DNA of 64,000 nucleotides from Curtobacterium sp. Leaf183. GTDB lineage: Bacteria; Actinomycetota; Actinomycetes; Actinomycetales; Microbacteriaceae. Every line of letters begins with the position of its first letter. The stretch's first letter is position 1. Positions 17,259 to 25,495 of this stretch are shown here, in pieces. The notes under the pieces are model-generated. The model had not been told where the DNA came from, did not search any database, and was given only the letters and a program-made list of their open reading frames with translations. The stretch spans positions 83,449 through 147,448 of the forward strand of contig NZ_LMPO01000007.1 in NCBI RefSeq assembly GCF_001424385.1. Reading direction: 5' to 3'. Both the position numbers and the translations under genes were made by a program.

Positions 17259-17516
17259 ATGGCTGGAAAGAGCACCGGCGACCGCCGGAAGCCTCGCGGC
17301 AAGGGCGGCAAGAACGCCGCTCCCGCGAAGGCGATCAAGGTCGGCGTCATCGACTACAAGGACGTCGCGACCCTTCGCAAGTTCATCTCGGAGCGTGGAA
17401 AGATCCGCGCCCGTCGCATCACCGGCGTCTCCGTCCAGGAGCAGCGCCTCATCGCCCGTGCCGTGAAGAACGCCCGTGAGATGGCGCTCCTCCCCTACGC
17501 CGGCTCCGGCCGCTGA
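17259..17516 (+). CDS. rpsR: 30S ribosomal protein S18
   Basis: 85 residues. The family core [18 protein letters not shown] and [21 protein letters not shown] (split here by RAR) is complete. S18 binds next to S6 on the platform of the 30S subunit. CCTAAGGAA precedes the ATG. No zinc-binding cysteines are present, so it is the zinc-independent form. Confidence 0.96.
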   Translation: MAGKSTGDRRKPRGKGGKNAAPAKAIKVGVIDYKDVATLRKFISERGKIRARRITGVSVQEQRLIARAVKNAREMALLPYAGSGR

Positions 17517-17530
17517 TCAGGAGGATCACC

Positions 17531-17983
17531 ATGTCCAAGCTCATCCTCACCCACGAGGTCTCCGGCCTCGGCTCCGCCGGTGACGTCGTCGACGTCAAGA
17601 ACGGCTACGCCCGCAACTACCTCGTCCCCCAGGGCTTCGCTGTCGCGTGGTCCAAGGGCGGCGAGAAGCAGGTCGAGTCGATCCGCGCCGGCCGTGCCGC
17701 GCGCGAGCTCGCCACCATCGAAGAGGCACAGGACCTCAAGATGAAGCTCGAGAACGCCACCATCCAGCTGACCGTCAAGGCCGGCAAGGACGGTCGCCTG
17801 TTCGGCTCCGTCCGTCCCGCCGACGTCGCAGACGCCGTGCAGGCTCAGGGTGTCGGCTCGCTCGACAAGCGCAAGGTCGAGGTCCCCGCGACCATCAAGA
17901 CCGTCGGTGACCACGAGGCCACCGTCCGTCTGCGCGAGGACATCACTGCCGTGATCTCGCTCAAGGTCGTCGCCGCCAAGTAA
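17531..17983 (+). CDS. rplI: 50S ribosomal protein L9
   Basis: 150 residues with the L9 N-terminal domain signature [19 protein letters not shown] (about 17-35), a long connecting helix, and the C-terminal RNA-binding domain ending [11 protein letters not shown]. Normal length. CAGGAGGATCACC provides the Shine-Dalgarno. It is the last gene of the rpsF operon and is followed by a hairpin. Confidence 0.96.
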   Translation: MSKLILTHEVSGLGSAGDVVDVKNGYARNYLVPQGFAVAWSKGGEKQVESIRAGRAARELATIEEAQDLKMKLENATIQLTVKAGKDGRLFGSVRPADVADAVQAQGVGSLDKRKVEVPATIKTVGDHEATVRLREDITAVISLKVVAAK

Positions 17984-18015
17984 GGCTGCTTCGGTCCGAC
18001 AGCGTCGGTTCCGTC

Positions 18016-18050
18016 GGAAGGCGGGTCTCCACACAGGAGGCCCACCTTCC
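18016..18050 (+). terminator. Terminator of the rpsF-rplI operon, with a partial second copy
   Basis: Arms GGAAGGCGGGTCTCC (18016-18030) and GGAGGCCCACCTTCC (18036-18050) form a 15-bp stem with one mismatch and one G-U pair. The right arm and its flank are repeated at about 18089-18113, giving a tandem partial duplication. Confidence 0.7.
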
Positions 18051-18297
18051 GTCGTTCCCGCCGGGGTGCGGGTGCTGTGCCCGATTCGGGAGGCCCGCCT
18101 TCCGTCGTTCCCGCTGGTCGCGGATCCGTCTCGGCCCGTTTCGAGCCGCGCGGCCGGCCTCGCTGGTTACCGTCCGGACCGCTCCGCGGTTGGCTGTGAA
18201 CCAGCCGGGAGACTTCGAACCCCGAGGTCGTTTGTCAAGTCGTTTCACACAGTGGCAACGTCAAATCGGGAACCTTCAAGCGCACATTGAAGCCCGG

Positions 18298-18460
18298 TTG
18301 TCCACACACAGTGTGGAAATGAAAAGCCCAGGTCAGCCGGTCGAAAGTATGTTCTCAGGCCCCTGTTTCCACAGGCCTGTCCACAGCTGTCCACACACGT
18401 TCCCGGCGTGTTCCGCAGTCTCTCCACAGAGTTGTCCACAGGGCCGTTTGCTGGGGATAA
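18298..18460. promoter_or_regulatory. Cluster of DnaA-box-like 9-mers upstream of dnaB
   Basis: The 583-bp gap between rplI and dnaB (17984-18566) holds no gene I can support. After the terminator it contains TTGTCCACA (18298-18306), TGTGGAAAT (18312-18320), GTTTCCACA (18364-18372), CTGTCCACA (18377-18385 and 18387-18395), TTGTCCACA (18432-18440) and TGGGGATAA (18452-18460, reverse-strand TTATCCCCA). Seven sites in 163 bp is far denser than chance. It may allow DnaA to control dnaB or act as a DnaA titration site. Confidence 0.65.
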
Positions 18461-18566
18461 CTTCGTACCCGTAGCTTGGCCCAGCGACTCGGGGATGTCG
18501 GTCGCACGGGGTAGAACTGCCTGGTCCGGTGTCGTCCGGACGGGTCGCTGAACTGAAGGAGCTCGC

Positions 18567-19955
18567 GTGTCGATCGCACACCTGGACACGGCGCCGCAGG
18601 ACTACGCGGAGCGTGGCGGGAGCTACGGCGATCGCGGTGGGATGGAGCGCACTCCCCCGCACGACCTGCTGGCCGAGCAGTCGACCATCGGCGGCATGCT
18701 GCTGTCGAAGGACGCCGTCGCCGACGTGATCGAGACCGCTCGCGGGGTGGACTTCTACATCCCCAAGCACGAGGTGATCTTCGACGCCATCCTGTCGCTG
18801 TACTCCCACGGTGAGCCCACGGACGTCATCGCCGTCACGGACGAGCTGACGAAGACCGGTCTGCTGTCCCGAGCCGGCGGCGCCGAGTACCTGCACAGCG
18901 TCACGAGCATGGTGCCGACCGCGGCGAACGCCGGGTACTACGCCGCGATCGTCGCCGAGAAGGCGGTGCTGCGGCGTCTCGTCGACGCCGGCACCCGCAT
19001 CGTGCAGATGGGCTACGCGTCCGAGGGTGAAGTCACCGACCTGGTCAACAGCGCCCAGGCCGAGGTCTACAACGTCGCCGGCGGGGTGCAGACCGAGGAC
19101 TACGTCCCGCTGACCGAGGCGATCTCGGCGGCCATCGACGAGATCGAAGCCGCCAAGGGCCGCGACGGGCAGATGACCGGCGTGCCGACCGGGTTCGCGC
19201 AGCTCGACGGCCTGACCAACGGCTTCCACCCCGGGCAGCTCATCATCATCGCCGCGCGACCCGCACTCGGCAAGTCAACGCTCGCGCTCGACCTGTGCCG
19301 CGCCGCCGCCGTCAAGCACGACCAGACCGCCGCGTTCTTCTCGCTCGAGATGGGCCGTGCCGAGATCGCGATGCGTCTGCTGTCCGCCGAGACCAGCGTG
19401 CCCCTGCAGAACATGCGCAAGGGCACCGTCGACTCCCGCGACTGGACCACAATCGCGCAGACCCGTGGGCGCATCAACGACGCCCCGTTCTTCATCGACG
19501 ACTCCCCCAACATGACGCTGGTCGAGATCCGCGCCAAGTGCCGTCGACTCAAGCAGCAGCACAACCTCAAGCTCGTGGTCATCGACTACCTGCAGCTGAT
19601 GACCTCGGGCAAGAAGGTCGAGAGTCGCCAGCAAGAGGTCTCAGAGTTCTCGCGTGCGCTGAAGCTCATGGCGAAGGAGCTGCAGGTCCCCGTCATCGCG
19701 CTGTCGCAGCTGAACCGTGGGCCCGAGCAGCGTGCCGACAAGAAGCCGATGATCTCCGACCTGCGAGAGTCGGGGTCCATCGAGCAGGACGCCGACATGG
19801 TGATCCTGCTGCACCGTGAGTCGGCGTACGAGAAGGACAATCCGCGCCAGGGTGAGGCGGACCTGATCGTCGCGAAGCACCGCAACGGGCCGACGGACAC
19901 GATCACGGTGGCGTTCCACGGGATGTTCTCGCGGTTCGTGGACATGCCGCAGTAG
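18567..19955 (+). CDS. dnaB: Replicative DNA helicase DnaB
   Basis: 462 residues, complete and without an intein. The hexameric helicase unwinds DNA at the fork and binds primase. The N-terminal domain starts with RTPPHDLLAEQSTIGGMLLS (about 27-46). The RecA-like domain has Walker A as ARPALGKSTLALDL (about 230-243), the DnaB block VIDYLQLMTS and the arginine-finger region LRESGSIEQDADMV. GAAGGAG precedes the GTG start. A diverged copy of its last codons is found 177 bp downstream. Confidence 0.96.
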   Translation: MSIAHLDTAPQDYAERGGSYGDRGGMERTPPHDLLAEQSTIGGMLLSKDAVADVIETARGVDFYIPKHEVIFDAILSLYSHGEPTDVIAVTDELTKTGLLSRAGGAEYLHSVTSMVPTAANAGYYAAIVAEKAVLRRLVDAGTRIVQMGYASEGEVTDLVNSAQAEVYNVAGGVQTEDYVPLTEAISAAIDEIEAAKGRDGQMTGVPTGFAQLDGLTNGFHPGQLIIIAARPALGKSTLALDLCRAAAVKHDQTAAFFSLEMGRAEIAMRLLSAETSVPLQNMRKGTVDSRDWTTIAQTRGRINDAPFFIDDSPNMTLVEIRAKCRRLKQQHNLKLVVIDYLQLMTSGKKVESRQQEVSEFSRALKLMAKELQVPVIALSQLNRGPEQRADKKPMISDLRESGSIEQDADMVILLHRESAYEKDNPRQGEADLIVAKHRNGPTDTITVAFHGMFSRFVDMPQ

Positions 19956-20414
19956 AACGACAAGTTGTGAACGGACATGCAAAGTGTCGCCGGCTCACGA
20001 AACGTGTCGCCGGCAGCTCGGAGCGACAGATTGCCTGTCCATTGCGTCACGCCAGTCCACCTTCGTCGGATAGAAACGATCACTGTCGCATTCCGTGGGA
20101 TGTTCTCGTGAGCCGTGATGTCGGTCGTCCACAGTTCTGTCTGTCATCCGCCAGCTGACTTGTCCGACTGCCACTCAACGTGTCTGAAATACAGAGACGG
20201 AAACGTTGTCTGGCAGCGCGAACGGGTTGAGCCGACCGCAGCGCGACTGAGTCTTCGTGGGTTCCGAGGCGTCCGTAAGGCGCGGGTGATTTGCGAAAGT
20301 TCGCGGACCCCCCATGTGAGACAGAGTTGGTCTCGACGCAGGGCGGTAGGAGTCGGCGTCGTCTGCGGGCACTCGTCAGCCGACTGGAGGACCGCTAACG
20401 GACGTCAATGCGAA
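19956..20414. other. Gene-poor stretch after dnaB
   Basis: I see no supportable gene here. It holds an 11-bp direct repeat GTGTCGCCGGC (19984-19994 and 20004-20014) and the dnaB-tail copy at 20076-20111. The local composition looks less GC-rich than the flanking core genes. It reads like the left boundary of an accessory insertion. Confidence 0.5.
20076..20111 (+). repeat. Diverged second copy of the dnaB 3' end
   Basis: 20076-20111 matches 19899-19934 inside dnaB at 29 of 36 positions, offset by 177 bp. Both copies encode TITVAF-x-GMFS. Three third-position changes are silent and one codon changes (His to Arg); the copy then hits a stop. This is what an attachment-site duplication or an imported dnaB tail would leave. 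Confidence 0.65.
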
Positions 20415-20760
20415 GTGATTGAAGGCTCTTCGCAGCGACGATCGAACAACGACCAGCCTTGCCGTAGTAGCCCGTACGACGCTAGAAACGGCTCTGCCAC
20501 CCGCTCTGGACTCCCTGGGGCTGATCCGAAGCACGTCTTCATCTCCTATGTCAATGAGGACACTCCTGCAGTGGAAGCGTTGTGTCGTGTGCTTGATCGA
20601 GCGGGAGTGCCCTACTGGCGGGACCGCCGGGCACTGGCTCCGGGGGATGCGTGGAAGGTGAAGATCCGGGATGCGATCCGTTCCGAGTCGTTGGTGTTCC
20701 TTGCCTGCTTCTCGACAACCTCTGTCGCGAAGCAGAAGTCGTACATGAACGAGGAGCTCA
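20415..20760 (+). pseudogene. Truncated TIR-domain protein
   Basis: The frame encodes a clear N-terminal TIR segment from about 20529: KHVFISYVNEDTPAVEALCR, then VPYWRDRRALAPGDAWKVKI and FLACFSTTSVAKQKSYMNEE. This is the bacterial TIR type often linked to antiphage or NAD-consuming systems. The similarity stops at NEEL near 20757, where the sequence changes to an IS110-like transposase in another frame, so the second half of the TIR fold and any effector domain are lost. The 5' start is unclear; GTG 20415 is one possibility. I judge it non-functional. Confidence 0.75.
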
Positions 20761-20763
20761 GCC

Positions 20764-21131
20764 GCCGAGTTCATCGGCGCAACTGGCGACATGAGCCGAT
20801 TCGAGACCGCCGACAGATTGGCCGGAGTCGCGGGCGTCCCCCTTTCCCCCGCGACTCAGGGAAGATCAGCGGCAACCTTCACCGCCCGAAACGATACGAC
20901 CGACGACTACTCCGCGCGTGCTTCATCTCAGCCCAGGTGGCCGCCCGTTGGAACCCAGAATCGCGCGCCTACTACCAGCGGAAACGAGCTGAGGGCAAGA
21001 ACCACAAGCAAGCCGTGCTCTGCCTCGCTCGACGCCGGATCAACGTCATCTGGGCGCTCTTACGTGACGAGACTGAGTACCGACCTCGACAAGTGGCTGG
21101 CGGCACCCACGTCAGAACGGCGGCGGTGTGA
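20764..21131 (+). pseudogene. IS110-family transposase remnant (C-terminal part, frameshifted)
   Basis: The first frame reads AEFIGATGDMSRFETADRLA, the start of the IS110/IS1111 Transposase_20 region. A frameshift in the C-run near 20840-20850 moves the match to the next frame, which reads PRDSGKISGNLHRPKRYDRR, then WNPESRAYYQRKRAEGKNHK and LARRRINVIWALLRD. These are hallmark C-terminal IS110 sequences. The N-terminal DEDD catalytic domain is absent. It is a dead fragment abutting the TIR gene; IS ends could not be defined. Confidence 0.85.
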
Positions 21132-21194
21132 GCCAAACGGCAGACACTCGATTCGTCGAGGAGATTTTGATTGCCTCCGTGACACCATCGATGC

Positions 21195-21803
21195 ATGGAT
21201 CTTGAACCTCTGAATCTGCCGGAGCTGATTGGCAACCGTGTTCACTTGCGTGGATGGCGGCCCGCGGACATAGCGACGGTCCAAGAAGCCTCCCAAGATT
21301 CCCTCATTCCCCTCATCACGACGGTCCCGGCAACTGCTGGCGAGGCTGAGGCCCGCGCTTTCATCGAACGCCAACACGGTCGGATGAAGACCCGCCTCGG
21401 CTACGCGTTCGCCATAGCGGACGGTGAAGATCGGGCGATCGGCCACATCAATATGTTCTTCTCGACGGGCTCAGGTGCGCGAGCCAGCCTTGGCTACTGG
21501 ATTGCGCCATCCCAGAGGCGGAACGGCTACGCCGCGGACGCACTGAGCACTTTGACGTCGTGGGCCCGTCACCACGACGACCTTGATCGCTTGGAGTTAT
21601 ACGTCGAGCCCTGGAACGAAGGATCGTGGCGCGCGGCTGAGCAAGCCGGCTACGCGCGAGAAGGACTTCTACGAGCTTGGGAGCGCATCGATGGCAAGCC
21701 CCGCGACATGTTCATGTATGCCCAGCTGACAGCCAAGGCCTTGGCAGAGATGCGTCCAGAGAGACTAGGTGAGGCGTCCCATGAACCGCCTGACCAGTCT
21801 TGA
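21195..21803 (+). CDS. GNAT family N-acetyltransferase (RimJ/RimL-like)
   Basis: 202 residues. The layout follows the RimJ/RimL branch: N-terminal LIGNRVHLRGWRPADIATVQ, a central strand with GHINMFF, the acetyl-CoA-binding motif A SLGYWIAPSQRRNGYAADAL (about 96-115), and ELYVEPWNEGSWRAAEQAGY near 135. These enzymes acetylate small amines or protein N-termini; the substrate is unknown. It stands alone between an IS remnant and an MFS remnant, so it is probably an acquired gene. The ATG at 21195 follows another out-of-frame ATG. Confidence 0.85.
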   Translation: MDLEPLNLPELIGNRVHLRGWRPADIATVQEASQDSLIPLITTVPATAGEAEARAFIERQHGRMKTRLGYAFAIADGEDRAIGHINMFFSTGSGARASLGYWIAPSQRRNGYAADALSTLTSWARHHDDLDRLELYVEPWNEGSWRAAEQAGYAREGLLRAWERIDGKPRDMFMYAQLTAKALAEMRPERLGEASHEPPDQS

Positions 21804-22081
21804 CAAACAGATTGAGATTCACGTTGATCCAGGCCCCAGTCGTGGTCGACCGGTGGGGCACAGCGAACACAGGACACCTCACCGGGGTCTTCGCCGCCCC
21901 GGTGACCATCGCGACCGCGATCGCACCAGCGGTCGGCGCCGCCCTCCTCCACGCAACGGGCGGCGCGACCACCGCGCTGCTCTGCGCAGCGGTGGCGGCG
22001 ATCGGCGGCAGTGCGCTGCTCCTCGGGACAACCACCCACCGAGATCCGCGGGGCGCAACCCGACATCCAACGCACCAATAA
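21800..22081 (+). pseudogene. C-terminal remnant of an MFS transporter
   Basis: The frame encodes IQAPVVVDRWGTANTGHLTG followed by two hydrophobic segments, matching the last three or so helices of an MFS permease (the family usually has an intact V-A-D-R-W-G-T-x-x-x-G-x-x-x-G motif). About 300 N-terminal residues are missing and the TTG at 21800 is not a credible transporter start. It partly overlaps the end of the GNAT gene. Likely a decayed gene left by rearrangement. Confidence 0.65.
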
Positions 22082-22191
22082 CGACGACACCGAACGAAGC
22101 TGCCCACAGTTCGGCGCTAGCTGAGTTCCGTCTTAACAGCCGATTGTCTACCGGACGGGCTGTCGGCTCCACCGTGACGATCTGGTCGAGA

Positions 22192-22527
22192 TCACGGTAG
22201 GTCGCGAGGCCCCCTGAGCTGACCCCACCCGAATTCGCTCTCCGCAATGAAGTCTTGGAGATCGCTCTGCACATTGCGAACGAGGGCGTCAGGGCCGTCC
22301 TCGACCCATAAGCCGCCGGACCAACCGCGTTCGTGCAGGATGCGCCAGCGGACCACGGCACTGTTCTGCTCGACGAGATCGTCCCCGTCCAGCGCTGGGC
22401 CGGTGACATCGTCGATCGACACGATCTCCACCGTGAGCGTTGCGAGTTCGGGTGTCGTGAGCATGACGTGGAACATCGGCCGCAGCAGGGCGATGACTTC
22501 TGACACTTCCAAGATCTCGTCCACCAC
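22192..22527 (-). CDS. Hypothetical protein (111 aa)
   Basis: A soluble, acidic protein with a hydrophobic N-terminal helix (VSEVIALLRPMFHVMLTT) and a C-terminal block WSGGLWVEDGPDALVRNVQS then LQDFIAESEFGWGQLRGP. I do not recognise a named family with certainty; the second block resembles small actinobacterial proteins of unknown function. The start is GTG 22527. It is leftward, alone, in the accessory segment. Confidence 0.6.
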   Translation of the reverse strand: MVDEILEVSEVIALLRPMFHVMLTTPELATLTVEIVSIDDVTGPALDGDDLVEQNSAVVRWRILHERGWSGGLWVEDGPDALVRNVQSDLQDFIAESEFGWGQLRGPRDLP

Positions 22528-22688
22528 TCGAAGCTAGCGCCCGAGATCATCGGGATGCTCGCCCGCACCGAGCGTCGCTCCTGTCCGTTGATCGATCGCC
22601 TATCGGACGTGATTGCTCCACGCCTGGAGGTGGATCATGCTCTCTCCGGGCGTCGTGCCGCCTGCACTCGGGCCAGGATGATGCGGCG

Positions 22689-23081
22689 GTGGCCGAGCGA
22701 CGACACGAGGAGCAGCACGCCCAGGACGAGCTCGATGCAGCGATACGGGCATGGACCGCATCGACTGACCCGTCCCTCGCGGGGATCGCCGTCTCGGCCG
22801 TCCTGGCGGCGTGCTGCGTGCTCGGCGCCGGCTTCTGCGCGCTCGTCGCCTTCGCCGGGCCAGGAGCCGGCGTCGGAGATCCGGATGCCTACGACGGTTG
22901 GGCGTGGACGGCGCTCGCAGCCGGCCTGGTCGGCGCCGCCGGCCCGGTCGCGCTCGCGGTCGTGACGCTCAGGAGCCAGCCGGGCAGCGCCAGTGCGCTT
23001 GTGACGATCGTCGTCGCTGGGGTCCTCGTGGTGTTCGGCGTCCTGGCCGCCCTGGTGGGAGTCGGCGTCCTCGCCGGGTGA
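22689..23081 (+). CDS. Small membrane protein (130 aa)
   Basis: A charged N-terminus (about 20 residues) is followed by three hydrophobic segments: about 32-56 (AVSAVLAACCVLGAGFCALV), 72-92 and 102-128. No conserved domain is recognised. GTG start at 22689 with only a weak Shine-Dalgarno. The regular membrane pattern in a high-GC frame supports a real gene; its role is unknown. Confidence 0.6.
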   Translation: MAERRHEEQHAQDELDAAIRAWTASTDPSLAGIAVSAVLAACCVLGAGFCALVAFAGPGAGVGDPDAYDGWAWTALAAGLVGAAGPVALAVVTLRSQPGSASALVTIVVAGVLVVFGVLAALVGVGVLAG

Positions 23082-23258
23082 TGTCAGGCGGTCACCGCTG
23101 CGACAGCCTCGTCGACCATCGGCTACCGGAGGTCCGCTGACCGACCGTCTTCCGGACACTCCGGATGCAGACGAGCGCCGCCAGTGCGGGGTTGCGCGGT
23201 ACCGCCTCTGCTTTGATCAAACCGATTTGATGAGCCCACTGGGTCCTACGCTCGACGC

Positions 23259-23867
23259 GTGAGCGACCCGAGAGAACACCTCCTCCGCGAGGGACAAGCC
23301 AATGTGCAATGGGTCGCGGCCACGCAGCAAGCCAGGGTGCTTGTAGAACGAGGACCGATCATCGTCGGTGCGTCAGCGCAGGCCGCCTTGACCGGACTGA
23401 CCCTCGTCTTCTTCGCACTCGGCACGACCCTGGCGGCGCTCGAGCCGTCGCCGTGGAAGGCAATCGTCAGCGGTGCTGGATTCACCGTCGCTCTGCTCGG
23501 GTGGCTGTGGGCACGTCGGCACGACGGCTTGGAGCCCTTCCTCGCTAGCGGCGAGCAAACCCCCGTCTCACTCCTCGATCGCGATCAACGGCGGGCCCTC
23601 CGTTCGCAGATGCGCGGGAAGATGCCGCCCACTCCCTACTCGAAGGAACTCGTCGACCTCCTCACACGTCGGCAGCAAGCATCGGCGAGGCACATCTGGC
23701 CGACGCTCATCGGGTTCGGAGTCGCCCTCGTCGGCGTGAACCTCAACTCGGGGAGGTTTCTGCTCGCCTTCCTGGCGGTCAGCGTCTTCATCGTGGTCGC
23801 TAGCTGGATCGAACGGCGTCGGTGGCGGCGAACGCGTGCATTCATCGCTGGCCATCAACGTCGGTAG
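23259..23867 (+). CDS. Four-helix membrane protein of unknown function
   Basis: 202 residues with two hairpins of membrane helices: about 33-60 (PIIVGASAQAALTGLTLVFF), 66-85, 148-166 and 168-186. A cytoplasmic basic loop (RDQRRALRSQMRGKMPPTP) lies between them. The GTG start is preceded by TACGCT, fitting a -10 of a leaderless transcript, and by a perfect TTTGATCAAA palindrome (23212-23221). No family is recognised. Confidence 0.65.
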   Translation: MSDPREHLLREGQANVQWVAATQQARVLVERGPIIVGASAQAALTGLTLVFFALGTTLAALEPSPWKAIVSGAGFTVALLGWLWARRHDGLEPFLASGEQTPVSLLDRDQRRALRSQMRGKMPPTPYSKELVDLLTRRQQASARHIWPTLIGFGVALVGVNLNSGRFLLAFLAVSVFIVVASWIERRRWRRTRAFIAGHQRR

Positions 23868-24074
23868 TTGAGATCTTGACGTTCCTGGTCCTGCCGAGGA
23901 TTGCGCGTACGCGCGAGACCTCGTGCCCGCACGGCAAGCGGCTTCGATCGACGCAACAGACTCCAACCCGACGACGTCCGGCAGACGATCGCTTACTGAG
24001 ACGGGTCGTATCGGTGCCTTGCGAGCTAGTGATAGGGGAGCGGCTTGCCGGTGGTGCAGAGGCGCGTCGCGGCG

Positions 24075-24644
24075 TCAGCCCTGGACGGTCCAGGCAGCGG
24101 AGATGCTCCGGTCGACGACACGGCGCCACCCGTCCGGAGCGGCAGGGTCGTGGCTGGCCATCCCGGCCATCCACAGGACGGTCATCAGGTCATCGGGCGT
24201 GAAGTCCTCGGCGAGAACGCCGGCGGTGTGTGCGTTGGCGACGAGTTCCGCTCCGAGCGCCATGGATCGTTCGCATGCGTTGATGAGGAGGACGGCGTCG
24301 GGGTAGCGCCGGAGCATCGCGTCGTTCATCGCCGGGTCGCTTCGCTGCAGGTCGATCATCTCAGCGATGAAGGTCTCCAACTGCGCGCGCGGAGTGTCCT
24401 GGGACAGTGTCCGTTCCCGCAGGGTGCGGAGCTTCGCGCCCGCGATGTCGGGCACGACGGCGTCGATGAGGTCCTCGCGCGATCCGATGCGGTTGTAGAG
24501 CGTCCCGATGCTCACCCCGGCCTCGCGCGCGATGTCCTCCAGTGGCGCGGAGAGCCCTCGACGTGAGAACACCGCGATCGCGGCAGCGCGGAGCTTCTCG
24601 ACGTTCGCCTGCGCGTCTCGACGCAGGCGGGGTGCGGTGCTCAC
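24075..24644 (-). CDS. TetR family transcriptional regulator
   Basis: 189 residues from GTG 24644. The N-terminal helix-turn-helix spans about 18-62 (LRAAAIAVFSRRGLSAPLED through SIGTLYNRIGSREDLIDAV). The C-terminal ligand domain is unassigned. The start was chosen because GGAG lies 5 nt before it and because two palindromic operators lie just upstream (24662-24709); a longer frame would place them inside the gene. It probably represses itself and the divergent SDR gene. Confidence 0.88.
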   Translation of the reverse strand: MSTAPRLRRDAQANVEKLRAAAIAVFSRRGLSAPLEDIAREAGVSIGTLYNRIGSREDLIDAVVPDIAGAKLRTLRERTLSQDTPRAQLETFIAEMIDLQRSDPAMNDAMLRRYPDAVLLINACERSMALGAELVANAHTAGVLAEDFTPDDLMTVLWMAGMASHDPAAPDGWRRVVDRSISAAWTVQG

Positions 24645-24661
24645 AGCGACTCCGAAGGATC

Positions 24662-24709
24662 TTGAGGGAGGTCTCAACATAAGCTGCAGAGAATTGAGGA
24701 CCGTCTCAA
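24662..24709. promoter_or_regulatory. Paired TetR-type operators
   Basis: Two copies of TTGAG-N6-CTCAA occur at 24662-24677 and 24694-24709, 32 bp apart (three helical turns). Each is followed by CATA. They lie between the divergent TetR and SDR genes, ideal for cooperative repression of both. Confidence 0.75.
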
Positions 24710-24760
24710 CATACCGCACCAGCTCGCACGGCCTGGCGGTGGGCCCCGGAAGGACGCATC

Positions 24761-25426
24761 ATGCCCCTCATCACCATCATCGGCGCAGGACCCGGTCTGG
24801 GTCTCGAGATCGCGCGAGCCTTCGGACAGAAGGGCTTCGACGTCGCGCTCGTGGCCCGCAGCCAGGCGAACGTGGACTCCCTGGCGGGTGAGCTCGTCGC
24901 GGAGGGCATCCAGGCTCGTGGTTTCACCGCCGACGTCAGCGAGCCCGACACGATCCGGAGTGCCCTCCGATCGATCCGGGAAGCGCTCGGGCCGATCGAC
25001 GTCCTCGAGTTCTCCCCGGCTGACCGGACCCTGGAGTCGGTCGACGCGGTGGACGTGACGATGGAGAACCTGCAGCCACAGCTCGACTTCTACCTCGGCG
25101 GCGCCATCGCGGCCGTCGGAGAGGTCCTGCCGGGCATGATCGCGGCGGGCGCCGGCACGGTCCTCGTGACCACCGGTGGCGGTGCGCTCGCCCAGACACC
25201 CGTCCGCGGGAACGTCAACATCGCCGCGGCGGGGCTCCGGAACTGGACGCTCAACCTCAACGCCGCCCTCGCGGACAAGGGTGTCTACGTCGGGTTCGTC
25301 GCCATCACCGCGCTGATCGGCGGTGGGCGACCGGACGCTGAACCGGCGGTCATCGCGCAGTCCTACGTGAAGCTCCACGACGAGCGGCGGGATGCCGAGC
25401 TGCACTACGTCGCGTACGACGGCTGA
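24761..25426 (+). CDS. SDR family oxidoreductase-like protein lacking the catalytic Tyr/Lys
   Basis: 221 residues with a Rossmann fold: nucleotide-binding IGAGPGLGLEIARAFGQKGF at about 5-24 and the acidic turn ADVSEPDTIRSALR. The serine position region reads VTTGGGALAQTPV. At the usual Y-x-x-x-K site the sequence is VNIAAAG, so both catalytic residues are missing. It may bind NAD(P) without SDR catalysis, or use another mechanism. Divergent from, and probably controlled by, the neighbouring TetR protein. Confidence 0.82.
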   Translation: MPLITIIGAGPGLGLEIARAFGQKGFDVALVARSQANVDSLAGELVAEGIQARGFTADVSEPDTIRSALRSIREALGPIDVLEFSPADRTLESVDAVDVTMENLQPQLDFYLGGAIAAVGEVLPGMIAAGAGTVLVTTGGGALAQTPVRGNVNIAAAGLRNWTLNLNAALADKGVYVGFVAITALIGGGRPDAEPAVIAQSYVKLHDERRDAELHYVAYDG

Positions 25427-25495
25427 CGCGCCTCCCGCCCGGGCTGCTGGCCTGGGCGGGATCCGCCGGGCTGCCGGGACCCGGGTCCGCGCGGT

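Noticed and set aside
18567-19955. An intein within DnaB, common in actinobacteria
   Set aside because: The protein is 462 residues with uninterrupted helicase motifs.
20115-21131. One 338-residue composite protein joining TIR and IS110 parts
   Set aside because: The IS110 similarity starts in another frame and has a frameshift, and the N-terminal third matches nothing; a mosaic pseudogene explains it better.
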